DNA of 64,000 nucleotides from Dyella japonica A8 (lineage in GTDB: Bacteria > Pseudomonadota > Gammaproteobacteria > Xanthomonadales > Rhodanobacteraceae), in NCBI RefSeq assembly GCF_000725385.1, contig NZ_CP008884.1, positions 434,001 to 498,000 of the forward strand, in the 5' to 3' direction. Below are positions 51,435 to 60,813 of the stretch, one piece after another. The translations under genes were made by a program, and so were the position numbers. The notes beneath the pieces were generated by a model. The model made no database searches. It had not been told where the DNA came from and saw only the letters and a list, made by a program, of their open reading frames with translations. The number at the start of each line of letters is the position of its first letter. The stretch's first letter is position 1.

Positions 51435-52097
51435 TCACGCACTTTCAGTCTGGGCGGCATCGAAGGTTAGGGAAACTGATCCCAAAGTGATCGTCTGCTT
51501 GCCCAGATGGTAGGTCCCGACCTCCTTCTCCAGTACCACCGGCAGGAGCACAAGCGCGCGCATATCAATTGATCGAATTGGCGTTCCCTCCTTGAGCTCA
51601 AATACATAGCGCCAAATGACGAACGCCTTATCAACGGAAGCGACGGCATCGTCAAAAGTCTCTACAGGGCCATTGCTTGACCCATTGTCCGCGGTGAAAG
51701 AGCACCTGAAATCCACGATGGTAAGGGGCGACTCCTTGCCCGCGCTCTTATGCGATTGCAACTCCGAGTCAAAATGAGCCCTGAGTCGGCCCCGAGCATC
51801 TTCTGGAATTAAATTTGCCAGATCGACAAGCGAGTGGGCGCGGGCTCCCTTTGGATAGCTCCCGGTTCGCTGCCAGACGATGAGCTTAATGAGCAACTCG
51901 CAGGCAAATGCGAGATTGACGATTGCGGGGGTAGCCGTCCGCATCGCCATAAAATAGTCGAACGCTTGGCCGCTATCTCGCGACTCGCGGTAGTGGTCAG
52001 CTAGCTTGTTGTATTGCGTCAGGCCAGTTTCGGCGAAGGCCTGAGCGTTCATTAGCGCAATCGGCATTCCAACTTCAGGCGGCAAACGATCTAGCAT
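51435..52097 (-). CDS. HEPN-like hypothetical protein (220 aa)
   Basis: Mostly helical N-terminal half (FAETGLTQYNKLADHYRESR, PAIVNLAFACELLIKLIVWQ, GARAHSLVDLANLIPEDARG) of a type seen in HEPN/MAE-type helical bundles, followed by a beta-rich tail (SIDMRALVLLPVVLEKEV). Family assignment is tentative and the RxxxxH nuclease motif is not clear. It is the first gene inside the tRNA-Cys remnant and may be island cargo. Confidence 0.55.
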   Translation of the reverse strand: MLDRLPPEVGMPIALMNAQAFAETGLTQYNKLADHYRESRDSGQAFDYFMAMRTATPAIVNLAFACELLIKLIVWQRTGSYPKGARAHSLVDLANLIPEDARGRLRAHFDSELQSHKSAGKESPLTIVDFRCSFTADNGSSNGPVETFDDAVASVDKAFVIWRYVFELKEGTPIRSIDMRALVLLPVVLEKEVGTYHLGKQTITLGSVSLTFDAAQTESA

Positions 52098-52171
52098 GAC
52101 TCGATTCCATCCATGTGCAATTGATTGATCCGTGTCCGGCGCCAGTGGAGGCTAACCACTTCCGCTCGGCC

Positions 52172-52516
52172 TCACCGAACCCGATAAGCAATGTAGGCCA
52201 AGAGGGCAATGGCGAGCCATGCCAGTGCGCGAAGGCTGCTCAAGCGCTTTAGAACTTTCAGCTGTATCGCCAGTACTGCAGCGATGTCCTCGCGACCATG
52301 AGCAGCGGCGCGGGCGATCTGGTCCCTGGAGTATTTCAACTCCCCGTACTGTGTGCGACTCGGCATATCTCCGTCAGCTTGCGCCTGGCGCCTTGCAAAC
52401 AAGACTGACTCAAAGAAGTCCTTGTCGGCACCGCCACGCTTGATGCCATCAGATATCAGCAGCTCCCAGGCAGCATTTGCTTCCCGATCCTTCGCGTTCC
52501 AATCAATTGGATCCAT
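52172..52516 (-). CDS. Hypothetical protein with C-terminal TM helix (114 aa)
   Basis: The start at ATG 52516 behind GGGGGAC is chosen; the ORF upstream of it is not protein-like. The product MDPIDWNAKDREANAAWELL is hydrophilic and helical, ending in one membrane helix (LRALAWLAIALLAYIAYRVR), a tail-anchored topology. No family is recognised. Confidence 0.6.
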   Translation of the reverse strand: MDPIDWNAKDREANAAWELLISDGIKRGGADKDFFESVLFARRQAQADGDMPSRTQYGELKYSRDQIARAAAHGREDIAAVLAIQLKVLKRLSSLRALAWLAIALLAYIAYRVR

Positions 52517-52768
52517 GTTGTCCCCCGTCGATTTGCAGCAATATGCCAGTGATCCGTCGGCGACGCATCGAATTAAAAGTCTGAATGACTTCAAAAAATG
52601 GGGCCAGAGTGCAGTTCGGCAGCTTGGAAAGACCGGCCGGACAAGAAAAATACTCTGCCCCTTATCTGGCCGAACGATTCCAGCAATGTGTTGCAACGAC
52701 CGGCTGAAGTCGCAGTCGAAAGCGGACATGCCGTAGTCCCCAAGAAGGGGACCGCTTCTTCGAAAGAG

Positions 52769-53470
52769 TTAGCCGCCAGGAGTGCTGGGACCGGCCGGGT
52801 TACCCATCCACCGATAAACGGTCGGATGTGTCCCTTCTGGCGGCCTACCCATGATCGCCCTGGCATTGAACGGAGCCGGCCCGTTGATGCTCAACGTCTT
52901 CGTGAACTCGTTGAACAGCGAAATCGTCCTGTAGGTGCTGTGGAGCGGCGCATACACCCCCGTTGTCCGTCCCTGTTGCTCCTCCTGTCCGTAGACGGTC
53001 AGCAGTGCCAACTCATCGGACTCGGCAGCGGCCATGGGAAAGAGGAACGCTTCTTCCGCGACATAGCCGTCCTGCACTCCAATGCGATAGAGCACGACCA
53101 CTTTGCCATCGTCGGCGTGGCCAAGGAAGACGCACGTTCGCCAACTCGACCCGTCGTCTGCGCAGCTGATGGGCACACCGCCAAGGGTGATCGTCTTGGC
53201 CACCTGGACGAGATCAATGTTGTCCATTCGGAGCCCTGCGGGCTGCTTGTAGGTTCGAATCATGACCACGGGATGATCTTTCGAACTTACGCCGTCAGTG
53301 ACTTCGAACGTGACGCTCTGTTTTTTCGCGTTCAAGCCATCGTCGCTCATCCGCTTCCATGAAGCGGGCACCTGATAGGAGACAGGCGATGACGCGGGCA
53401 CGCTGGCACTTACCTGAGCCGGACAAGCCAATACGCAGGCCAATACTGCAACACCGATGGCGTTCTTCAT
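52769..53470 (-). CDS. Exported hypothetical protein (233 aa)
   Basis: Signal peptide MKNAIGVAVLACVLACPAQV with cleavage near VSAS. The mature part is a beta-rich domain (VSYQVPASWKRMSDDG, VVMIRTYKQPAGLRMDNIDL, TCVFLGHADDGKVVVLYRI) with two Cys that could form a disulphide. No family is recognised. A half copy of the dispersed palindrome (52715-52730) lies just downstream and a full copy (53574) upstream. Confidence 0.7.
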   Translation of the reverse strand: MKNAIGVAVLACVLACPAQVSASVPASSPVSYQVPASWKRMSDDGLNAKKQSVTFEVTDGVSSKDHPVVMIRTYKQPAGLRMDNIDLVQVAKTITLGGVPISCADDGSSWRTCVFLGHADDGKVVVLYRIGVQDGYVAEEAFLFPMAAAESDELALLTVYGQEEQQGRTTGVYAPLHSTYRTISLFNEFTKTLSINGPAPFNARAIMGRPPEGTHPTVYRWMGNPAGPSTPGG

Positions 53471-53573
53471 TGACTACCTCCCTGCGCCTTGTGAGCGGGA
53501 GTGGTGGGTCGACATACGCAATCAGCTTCCGACTGCGCTGGTCTTGCTTTCGTCATCAATCCCCCGTTGGTTT

Positions 53574-53600
53574 ATGTCTGCTTTGGGTCGCAAGCGGACC
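53574..53600. repeat. Dispersed palindrome copy
   Basis: ATGTCTGCTTTGGGTCGCAAGCGGACC. Confidence 0.75.
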
Positions 53601-53926
53601 TAAGCGCCTGTTCCATTGGGGCGATCATACTGGCCTTCCGAAACCAAATCTCAGCCCCCCCGCGATACGATAGGGAAATCGACAGGCCCGTGGTGCATGC
53701 AGGCTGGTGGCGTTGTTCATACTGGCGCTCGGGTGCAGAGACCTTGGCGCCGCCGTGCTGTCCACGTGGCGGCGCTGCGCAGTGGGGCTGGTGTCCGTGC
53801 GCAGTTGGGCGGCTTTTTTCATCCAGTCGGCCTTTTGGCGAACTTGTAAGAGCTCCTGACTACTTGCCTCCTGGGTCACCTCTCCGGAAGGATGGGGGCT
53901 GGTCTTCCATGCATTGAGGGGGTTCC
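53601..53926. other. Intergenic, about 325 bp
   Basis: No confident gene is present. A minus-strand frame (53625-53879, MTQEASSQELLQVRQKADW...) is Gln/Lys-rich and might be the head of a lost gene, but it degenerates after about 45 codons. Confidence 0.35.
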
Positions 53927-54388
53927 TTGGATCATTTTGAAAGCGTCATCGTGGAGTATCTCCGCGCGGATCGGTCGCTCTTCGTTAATACGCAACTCTG
54001 CATCCAGCTCAATGCCGGCCCAAATCCAGACGTCAGCGGACCACACTGGTACTGCGATGCCGTCGCCGTGTCCTTGAAGAACCAATCGGCGTATTTGTGT
54101 GAGATTACCTACGCGAACCCGCCGGCCAGCCTGTTTAAGCGGTTGACCGGGTGGGACTCGCAGTGGACAGCATTGCGCGCCGCGCTGGAGCGGGACTCCG
54201 GTGTGCCTTCGAGTTGGTCGCTGCGCCCTTGGGTTTTTGTTCCAGATGCGCTTGCGGCGCGCGTCGACGGCTTCATCGACTCGCTTTCGTTGTCGGAGAT
54301 GCCCCGGCCACGCGTAACCCGGATCGAGCAGGTGATGCCTTGGCTGTACCGTTCTTGGGATCGGGTGGAATCGGCCGATAACCAATGA
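53927..54388 (+). CDS. Hypothetical protein, possible PD-(D/E)xK-like fold (153 aa)
   Basis: TTG 53927 follows GAGGGGG at ideal distance. The product has HWYCDAVAVSLKNQSAYLCE followed by IT, a D...E-x-T arrangement on adjacent strands that recalls restriction-endonuclease-like cores. TGWDSQWTALRAALERDSGV and LRPWVFVPDAL follow. The final Lys is not obvious, so catalysis is uncertain. It precedes a PLD-type nuclease gene by 86 bp on the same strand, so the pair could act together. Confidence 0.6.
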   Translation: MDHFESVIVEYLRADRSLFVNTQLCIQLNAGPNPDVSGPHWYCDAVAVSLKNQSAYLCEITYANPPASLFKRLTGWDSQWTALRAALERDSGVPSSWSLRPWVFVPDALAARVDGFIDSLSLSEMPRPRVTRIEQVMPWLYRSWDRVESADNQ

Positions 54389-54474
54389 TTGCCCGGCGTT
54401 GGCGGACGTCAGCGGCCATATATTGCGGCCCGTAGCGTGCGCGGTCGCGTTTCGCGTCAAAAAAAGGGGGGTAC

Positions 54475-55629
54475 GTGGAGATCTTTTTGCACACGGGGGA
54501 CGAGCGCAGCGCGCTGGGCGATCAGTATCGGGCGGCTTTCGCGGAAGCGGTCGAGCTTTACGTCCTGTCGGCGTACTTGACAGAGTGGGACGCGGAGCTG
54601 GCGTTGAGCCCGACCTGCAAGCGATTTCGCTTCATCATCGGTAAAGATTTCGGCATCACTCGCAAAGATACCTGCCGCGAGGTGTTGCAATGGCTGCCTG
54701 CTGACCGGCAGTCGGACTTCTTGGTCGCCGAAGAGATCTCCGGCTTTCACCCAAAAGCAGTCATTTGGCGCACCGCGAAGGGGAGGACGTTCATGCTCAT
54801 CGGCTCGTCCAACCTGAGCCGGGCCGCAGTCGACGGCAACGTGGAGGCGAACGTCATGCTCGAGGTGTCGGTGCAACAGTTCGAGGAAGCGTGCACGTGG
54901 ATCGACCGGATCGAGGCGAAGTCGGCTCCCGTTGGAGATGGCTGGTTGGACCGATACGTGGAGGCCGCACGGCAGCCGAAGGGCGGCTCTGCCAAGCGGA
55001 AGCCTGTGAACAAGGACGGGGGCGCGGACATCTCGTTCAAGTTGCCGCGGCCGGCGGGCGCGGCAGCGCTTTTACGCACGCGACGGGCGGTACTGAAGAC
55101 CTACGCCGAAGGCCGCCACGCGCTCCTGCAGCTGTTTCAGCGAGCGGCTGCCAAGCAGATCACCAGCCAGCGGTTTTTCACGGAGCTACCCGAGCATTGG
55201 AGCCAGGAGGTCGGGAACCGCATGCAGGGCAAAGGCTGGGACCGGCTCGGTAAGCAGGCCAACTTCCAGGATCTGGCCCGGTCGTTCGTGGCTATCGTGG
55301 AAAGCCCCAAGCGCGACCGCGATGACGTGGTCCGGGCCGAACTGGACCGTCTGGACGCGCGCGAGAATCCGGCCCGCAAAGCATTCCTGTCGGAAATGTT
55401 GTGCCTGCGCTTCCCTGATGAGTACCCCGTGCTGAATAAACCGGTGCGCCAGTTTTTGCGGAAGAACCGCTTCACCCCCACCCGCGGGTCCAGTGAAGGC
55501 GACTGGTACATCTATGTCGCCAGGCAGTTGCGCGCTGCGCTGCGGGCGAACCCGGCTTATCCGGCCAAGAATCTGGCTGAGCTGGATACGTTGATCTGGG
55601 CATCGGCGGAGTACAACCCCCGGGACTGA
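54475..55629 (+). CDS. Phospholipase D-like (HKD) nuclease
   Basis: GTG 54475 follows AAAAAGGGGGG. The 384-residue protein has VELYVLSAYLTEWDAEL as the first strand/helix and one PLD catalytic motif, GFHPKAVIW...MLIGSSNLSRAAV (H-x-K...GSSN). A helical C-terminal domain of about 200 residues (KTYAEGRHALLQLFQRAAAK, LSEMLCLRFPDEYPVLNKP) follows. Single-HKD proteins dimerise to form the active site. Relatives are nucleases in mobile and defence loci. It could be a restriction-type effector together with the preceding gene. Confidence 0.75.
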   Translation: MEIFLHTGDERSALGDQYRAAFAEAVELYVLSAYLTEWDAELALSPTCKRFRFIIGKDFGITRKDTCREVLQWLPADRQSDFLVAEEISGFHPKAVIWRTAKGRTFMLIGSSNLSRAAVDGNVEANVMLEVSVQQFEEACTWIDRIEAKSAPVGDGWLDRYVEAARQPKGGSAKRKPVNKDGGADISFKLPRPAGAAALLRTRRAVLKTYAEGRHALLQLFQRAAAKQITSQRFFTELPEHWSQEVGNRMQGKGWDRLGKQANFQDLARSFVAIVESPKRDRDDVVRAELDRLDARENPARKAFLSEMLCLRFPDEYPVLNKPVRQFLRKNRFTPTRGSSEGDWYIYVARQLRAALRANPAYPAKNLAELDTLIWASAEYNPRD

Positions 55630-55930
55630 CCCGGCCGTACCGTTCGGGCGATCGGCTGCGGATGCTTGTGCCGGTTGAACACAGCGCCGGCCAGGTCCCT
55701 CCCAGGCAATCCCTTCCGATAGACCTTTCTCAAAGACCTCGCTGGTGACCTGCATTTAGCCTTCCCATCCGTGAAAGTTGGTTTACCGCTACTTGTCGAT
55801 CGGCAAGGCGATGTCCGCTATGCGAAGGGAGCCGTAGAAGGGCGCGCGATGGCCATCGTCCTAAAAGCTGATACGGCATCGTGATCTATTGATCTCCCCA
55901 CAGAAGATTTCCGATTTCGAGGAGATCACC

Positions 55931-56287
55931 ATGACCAGGTCTAAGTGCAGCCCCGCGTATCTCTGGGTTCAGCTGAGCGATATGGAGCGTGTCATTTGGG
56001 GCGCAGTCTATGCAATTTCGAACGGGACGGCCGACAGCCGCGCTCGTAAGGCCGATCGCCTAGTGCGAGACCTTCGAATGTTAGAGCGGGATAGGAAGGG
56101 AGATTTAGGTCCCGAACACGAAGCGGCGCGCGCCGGCCACATGATTGAATTTCAGGATTTCGAGACGTGGTATCGCGTGCAGCTACTTATCCGGCGCGGC
56201 CACGAGTTCAGATATAAGGGCCCGAGCATTGAACAGACAGCTATGGCATACGAAAGCTACCGAAGAGGCATGGCGGACTTCTACTGA
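55931..56287 (+). CDS. Hypothetical protein (118 aa)
   Basis: ATG 55931 has GGAGATCACC upstream. The product is charged and helical (MTRSKCSPAYLWVQLSDMER, ADRLVRDLRMLERDRKGDLG, IEFQDFETWYRVQLLI). No signal peptide, membrane segment or known family is seen. Confidence 0.6.
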   Translation: MTRSKCSPAYLWVQLSDMERVIWGAVYAISNGTADSRARKADRLVRDLRMLERDRKGDLGPEHEAARAGHMIEFQDFETWYRVQLLIRRGHEFRYKGPSIEQTAMAYESYRRGMADFY

Positions 56288-56299
56288 TCATTACCTGCA

Positions 56300-56606
56300 T
56301 GTCCAAAGTAATATGAAAGCAGACTTTGCCCTTGTCTACGGCCAGGCTTCAGCCGCAGATTTGCATCTGATTTGGATGTCGATAAGCCACATGCCCGCCG
56401 GGTAGCGACCGTGGAGTTCCGTGTGATGGCCATCGGGATAGGCATGCCGTAGCTGACGAGCGTCCAGACGCCGACTAATGCCTTCGGAACCTAGCCGTGG
56501 CCGGCACCTTCACCTGGCTTCATGTCGTCCTGTGTGGCCAGTAGCGGCGATGCGGCCATGGCGGCGATGAGGCAGGCAACGAAAACCCGTTTGGTGATGG
56601 AGCATG
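56300..56606 (-). pseudogene. Decayed exported lipocalin-like protein gene (possible)
   Basis: The minus frame reads ITKRVFVACLIAAMAASPLL (signal-like), TQDDMKPGEGAGHG, then TAG at 56491-56493. It continues VPKALVGVWTLVSYG, the first strand of a lipocalin-like domain, before losing coherence. No start codon is evident. Evidence is short and the call tentative. Confidence 0.35.
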
Positions 56607-56640
56607 GATTTGATTCCAGCCGACGGGACGGTTGCCCAGT

Positions 56641-56823
56641 TCACTCAGGCTCGTCAATTTGCTCTAGGCGAACGAACCCCTCTTCGTCTTCGCCAAGACT
56701 GCGCAGTCGGTTTCGGCGACCGCAAACGGGACACATGAAGTGTAGTCCGAAGCTGTCGATGTTCGCCTCGGCACCTCCCGTGAACTCCGGGAAGTTGGTA
56801 TGGCAGCGGATACATATCCACAT
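56641..56823 (-). CDS. Small zinc-ribbon protein (60 aa)
   Basis: MWICIRCHTNFPEFTGGAEA has CxxC, and FMCPVCGRRNRLRSLG has the second CxxC, forming a two-knuckle zinc ribbon. The tail is acidic (EDEEGFVRLEQIDEPE). The ribosome site is weak. It may be a transcription-linked or cargo adaptor protein; its function is unknown. Confidence 0.55.
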   Translation of the reverse strand: MWICIRCHTNFPEFTGGAEANIDSFGLHFMCPVCGRRNRLRSLGEDEEGFVRLEQIDEPE

Positions 56824-57322
56824 GCTTACAAGTGTACGCCTGCGAGGCGGCGTCGGAATACGCTGAGGCTCAGCCCAAGCTCGATTCGACGCCGATAGTA
56901 AGTTGCAAGGTGAATTCATCTGCGAAAGATTGAGCCGCGGCGGCGCAATCCTCTGTTGTCACCTGCTTGAGCTTGGTGATCGGTGGTCCGAACTCCACGC
57001 TCCGCGTTTCGTTTCTCGGAGTCTTTCGCAACCGCCTAATTCCGTTTAAAAACTCAGCGCCACCGTTGCGCTTACTAGTACGAATATCCCGCAATATCAG
57101 TCACTTACGCTTGACTCGACGGACACTAAAGGTGTAGCGTTCGGCTGCATCTGAATATCATTGGGCGACGCAGAATAGCGGTCGCAAGTTTTCTGCAATT
57201 GCACCGAACGCTTCGGCTACGCCGCGGCTAGACCTCACTTTGCTCCAGAGCCCCACCCCATCGCGGACTGGGGCGCGATTGTCTTCGCCTCGAACTTCAC
57301 GATCTGGGTCAGGAAATCAGCT
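56824..57322. other. Region upstream of the Tn7-like operon, about 500 bp
   Basis: No convincing gene is present. A minus-strand frame ending at 57235 (TADFLTQIVKFEAKTIAPQS) overlaps the tnsAB start and may be the tail of a lost gene. If a transposon end lies on this side it should be here, but I see no tandem transposase-binding repeats or TGT terminus. Confidence 0.4.
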
Positions 57323-59761
57323 GTGGCGCCAAACAAAGTCTCTAGAGAGCAACTGGAACAACGGTGCCTTCCTGAGGAAGGAGTCCAATACGTTCTCGAT
57401 GTATGCGACTCCCCTCCTAGCCGTAAGGTCGGTCGAAAGAGGCGTCGCAATCTGATCCTCGAAGTGCCCATGCGCTGCGTCCACGCCGTGCTCCAGGCGG
57501 AATCTTTGACTGGGGAATACTGCTTTCTCCTGGAATTGGATCGTCGCAATGATGTAGTTGCTGTATTCGATCAGCCAATAACGATCAAAGTCGAGATTAC
57601 TGATCGCTTAGGTCGGCAGACGAGAACGCAATACACAGCCGACTACCTAGTCGTCTATGAGTCGAAAGTCTGCGCTATCGAACTCAAAGCAGACGACGAA
57701 CTCTCCGAACTGGTCAGCGCACGGCCTCAGGATTGGCAGGTCGAAGAAGGCCGTTATCGTTATCTCCCTGCGGTACGACGCTTCGGTGCGATGGGTATCG
57801 AACATATCGTCATACCAAACAGTACGTTCAATACAATCAGGGCAGACAATATTACCCTCCTCGGTACCATCCGTAGGGTTCCCGATACAAGGAGATATCG
57901 GAAAGCACGCACCGGGTTGATGCAGCTCCTTCATGACGAGCAGACGATGCTGCTCGCCGACATACTAGAACGCGTCGGCGATACAGATACGACACCCATT
58001 CTGCAACTCATCGATTCGGGCGACCTTTTCGCTGATCTGGACGGCGTTACGCTTTCAGACCCAGCTAGCGTATGGGTGTCGGTTGACCCCAACTTGGCAA
58101 GCATCGCGCAGGAATCCAGCGCCAATCTCTCGCTTTACCTCAACAGCACTGAGCTAGAGGCAGACGGTTTCATAGATCCGCATTATTCCCTCGAGGTTGC
58201 TACGCGCCTCTTAGTTGCTCAGGGGCTATCTAAGCTGAACAAGCACGGAAAGCCCCTGTCCGACAGAACCATAAGGAGGCACAGAAGCGCCTTCACCAAG
58301 GGCCAAGGCAACCCGATCGCACTTCAACCGAAATGGGCTAACTGCGGAAACCATGAGCTACGCATCAGCAATCTCCATCAAACCTATCTCTCTGAATGCA
58401 TCCACTCCGGCAAGAGTGACCCGGACCATCCCAGCACGGAAAAATGTTTTCGGAAATACGAGCGAGAATTCGAAGAGGCTCGTGAATTCCTGGGCTTCTA
58501 CGACACGCGACCAATCGCGCGGTCGACCTTCTATAAATATTGGGACACGACTTCTTACCGGGATGACGACTCCCGCAGCAAAGGTGGCCGCCGTCTCGCG
58601 AATGCTGATGCAGAGTCCCTGGAACCAACGGCAAAATCTCTGGTTGTAAGTCGGCCTTTTGCGGTCGCTCATATTGATCATTGGAAGTGCGACTTCTTTC
58701 TAGTCGTCGGCATCGTCAATGGAAAGGTCATAGTGGCTAGACCGTGGTTAACAGCTATGGTCGATGCCTTCAGTGGCGAGGTACTCGCCATCTGGCTCTC
58801 CTTCGCGAACCCAAGTCGACGATCGTGCACCATGGTCATCAGAGACTGCGTACGACGCCACAACAGGCTTCCAGAGATGATCGTGGTCGATGGGGGAAGC
58901 GATTTCCGGAGCGTACACTTCCAAGTCATGCTCGCAACATTGGGTGTGGTCCGCTGTGAAAGGCCGCCGGAGGACCCGCGCTTTGGGCAAGAAGTCGAGC
59001 GCCTCTTTGGAGCCTTCAAAGAGCGGTTCGCGCGCGGCCTTCCCGGATTCGGGATAAGCATCGAGAAGTCTCGTGCAGTATCCGCCGCCTTCAAGTCCGA
59101 AAAGAGGGCAACGCTATCCCTTCTGGACGGATTTAACGTGCTGGAGGCTTACGTATTCCATGGCTACAACCACTCTCCAAAGCCTGGTGAAAACTCGTCT
59201 AGATACGCAATGAAGGAGAAGGCGCTGCGCCTTTACCCCCATTGCGGCCGTCCTATCGACTGGGACATCAAATTCTTGATCGCCACCTCGATCGAAGCCC
59301 CCGGAAGGGATTACACGCTGTGGCCAGGACGTGGTCTACATGTCAATGACAAGTGGTACACATCATCTAGGCTGAAAGCCTATAGAGGGTTCAAGAAGCA
59401 ACTGATTGTTCGTCTTGAGCCATATGCCGACAGTGTCATTTACGTATACATCGATGGCAAATGGCTGGTTTGCCTAAATTCGCAGGCGAAGCTTCAGTTC
59501 GCTATGACGGAGCGCAGCCTCCTAATGGCCACAGCCGAGCGGTCTGATCTTCGTGCCGTTCGAAGGGAATTGGAGAACGAGATGACACGATACGCTGCGG
59601 CGATTGTCGATCAAAAGCTTGAGGAAATAGCAAGCCAAAGGTCATCACATCCCGAACCAGCGAGTAATGAAAGCGTTTCTACAGAGGACAGCGACGGCGT
59701 GACTAGACGTGTGCTGTTCAACTTTGATGACATTGAGCCCTTTGCGAACGAGGAAGGCTAA
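57323..59761 (+). CDS. TnsA-TnsB fusion transposase of a Tn7-like element
   Basis: An 812-residue protein from GTG 57323 (AGGAAA upstream). Residues 1-200 are a TnsA-type endonuclease with Glu71 (CFLLELDRR), Asp107 (TADYLVVY) and Glu120-x-Lys122 (AIELKAD). Residues 300 onward are TnsB: an HTH/DNA-binding region, then an RNase-H DDE domain with Asp452 (AHIDHWKCD), Asp523 (VVDGGSDF) and Glu559 (GQEVERLF), and a C-terminal beta-barrel/tail. TnsA cuts the 5' ends and TnsB joins the 3' ends, so the fusion should support cut-and-paste transposition. TnsAB fusions are known in some Tn7-like and type I-B CRISPR-associated transposons. The C-terminal tail probably contacts TnsC. Confidence 0.93.
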   Translation: MAPNKVSREQLEQRCLPEEGVQYVLDVCDSPPSRKVGRKRRRNLILEVPMRCVHAVLQAESLTGEYCFLLELDRRNDVVAVFDQPITIKVEITDRLGRQTRTQYTADYLVVYESKVCAIELKADDELSELVSARPQDWQVEEGRYRYLPAVRRFGAMGIEHIVIPNSTFNTIRADNITLLGTIRRVPDTRRYRKARTGLMQLLHDEQTMLLADILERVGDTDTTPILQLIDSGDLFADLDGVTLSDPASVWVSVDPNLASIAQESSANLSLYLNSTELEADGFIDPHYSLEVATRLLVAQGLSKLNKHGKPLSDRTIRRHRSAFTKGQGNPIALQPKWANCGNHELRISNLHQTYLSECIHSGKSDPDHPSTEKCFRKYEREFEEAREFLGFYDTRPIARSTFYKYWDTTSYRDDDSRSKGGRRLANADAESLEPTAKSLVVSRPFAVAHIDHWKCDFFLVVGIVNGKVIVARPWLTAMVDAFSGEVLAIWLSFANPSRRSCTMVIRDCVRRHNRLPEMIVVDGGSDFRSVHFQVMLATLGVVRCERPPEDPRFGQEVERLFGAFKERFARGLPGFGISIEKSRAVSAAFKSEKRATLSLLDGFNVLEAYVFHGYNHSPKPGENSSRYAMKEKALRLYPHCGRPIDWDIKFLIATSIEAPGRDYTLWPGRGLHVNDKWYTSSRLKAYRGFKKQLIVRLEPYADSVIYVYIDGKWLVCLNSQAKLQFAMTERSLLMATAERSDLRAVRRELENEMTRYAAAIVDQKLEEIASQRSSHPEPASNESVSTEDSDGVTRRVLFNFDDIEPFANEEG

Positions 59762-60813
59762 TGCAAAGGATCTCTCGCGTTACGCACGGGGTAATCCGCC
59801 ATCGCCTCTTGGAGGAGGCACGATCCATGTTTCTTCCCATGAGCCTCGATGCAGGAGACGGCCTGGTGATTTTGTTGCTGGGTCCGACACAGTGTGGAAA
59901 ATCCATCCTCTTCCATGAAGTTGTGCATGCCCTTAAAGCCGCATTCTTGGATAACCGTCCAGGAGCCATTCCCATTGCAGCGCTCCAGATTGAGACCGTC
60001 GGTGACGGAAGAGCCAAACCCAAGTGGCTCGGGCTCGAGCTTCTCAAAGAGCTTCGGCACCCGATATACGAGCATATCGGCGACCTTGACGAGCATGACC
60101 ACTACTTCCCTTCCAAGGGGAGAGATGAAGGAACTATGCGCGTAGCACTCAAGGCTGCGCTAAATGGGAGGTATACACGCCGAGTCTGCCTTGATGAGGT
60201 GCACCTCCTCACTAGGACAAAGGACCCCGAGCTCAGGGCAGCCATTCTTGAGTCCGTGAAATGCACCTGCGCTATCGATCGGACCTTGATCGCAAGCGGC
60301 GGTTATGAAATCGCCTATAAAGGTCTATTTGACTCCTCGCACTTTAGTGGGCGCGTTGTAACTATAGACTTCGGCAACTACGAGAGCAGTCGTAAGGAAG
60401 ATGTTTGCGACTGGGTCCGTATACTCAAAACGTACGGGCAACATCTCAAGCTGACGCCGGAGACTCTTCTCTTTGACGAGTTTGAGTCCCTCATGGTGAT
60501 GACCAATGGGGTCGTTGGCCTGCTCGACAAGATGCTTTGGCGAGCTCAAATAACCGCCGCCTCAAAAAATTCACCGATAGATCGGGCCATTCTCTTTAGC
60601 TGCGCGCCACCCGCTAACGAACAGGCTTCTATCGCGAAGGACATTCAAAAGGGAAAGGCGGCAATTGCGTTAGCCACGGGGCTTACCAAACGCGCGGAGA
60701 CTGGAGATAACAAAGAAGTCACGAAGGTGAACGCCGGCCAAGGTCTAAAACCTTTTGAAAGGAGGCCAGATCGAAATTCGGCTATGGAAATATCAATCCA
60801 TGACGACGACTGA
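59761..60813 (+). CDS. tnsC: TnsC/TniB-like AAA+ transposition regulator
   Basis: A 350-residue ATPase whose ATG shares one base with the tnsAB stop (TAATG). It has Walker A GPTQCGKS (41-48), Walker B RVCLDEVHLL (Asp145/Glu146), a sensor-like TLIASGGYEIA, and a helical lid. It polymerises on target DNA and links the target selector to the transposase. It is shorter than E. coli TnsC (about 555 residues) and closer to compact TnsC/TniB proteins. It overlaps the tnsD start by 14 nt. Confidence 0.92.
   Translation: MQRISRVTHGVIRHRLLEEARSMFLPMSLDAGDGLVILLLGPTQCGKSILFHEVVHALKAAFLDNRPGAIPIAALQIETVGDGRAKPKWLGLELLKELRHPIYEHIGDLDEHDHYFPSKGRDEGTMRVALKAALNGRYTRRVCLDEVHLLTRTKDPELRAAILESVKCTCAIDRTLIASGGYEIAYKGLFDSSHFSGRVVTIDFGNYESSRKEDVCDWVRILKTYGQHLKLTPETLLFDEFESLMVMTNGVVGLLDKMLWRAQITAASKNSPIDRAILFSCAPPANEQASIAKDIQKGKAAIALATGLTKRAETGDNKEVTKVNAGQGLKPFERRPDRNSAMEISIHDDD

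Noticed and set aside
52598..53362. 254-codon plus-strand ORF
   Set aside because: Antisense to an exported protein with a clear signal peptide; no motif of its own.
45391..53600. Integron cassette array with attC sites
   Set aside because: The repeats are about 28 bp and lack GTTRRRY/RYYYAAC core sites. Genes between them lie on either strand and no integrase is present.
53876..54460. 194-codon minus-strand ORF
   Set aside because: Antisense to the 153-aa protein at 53927, which has a strong ribosome site and more protein-like composition.
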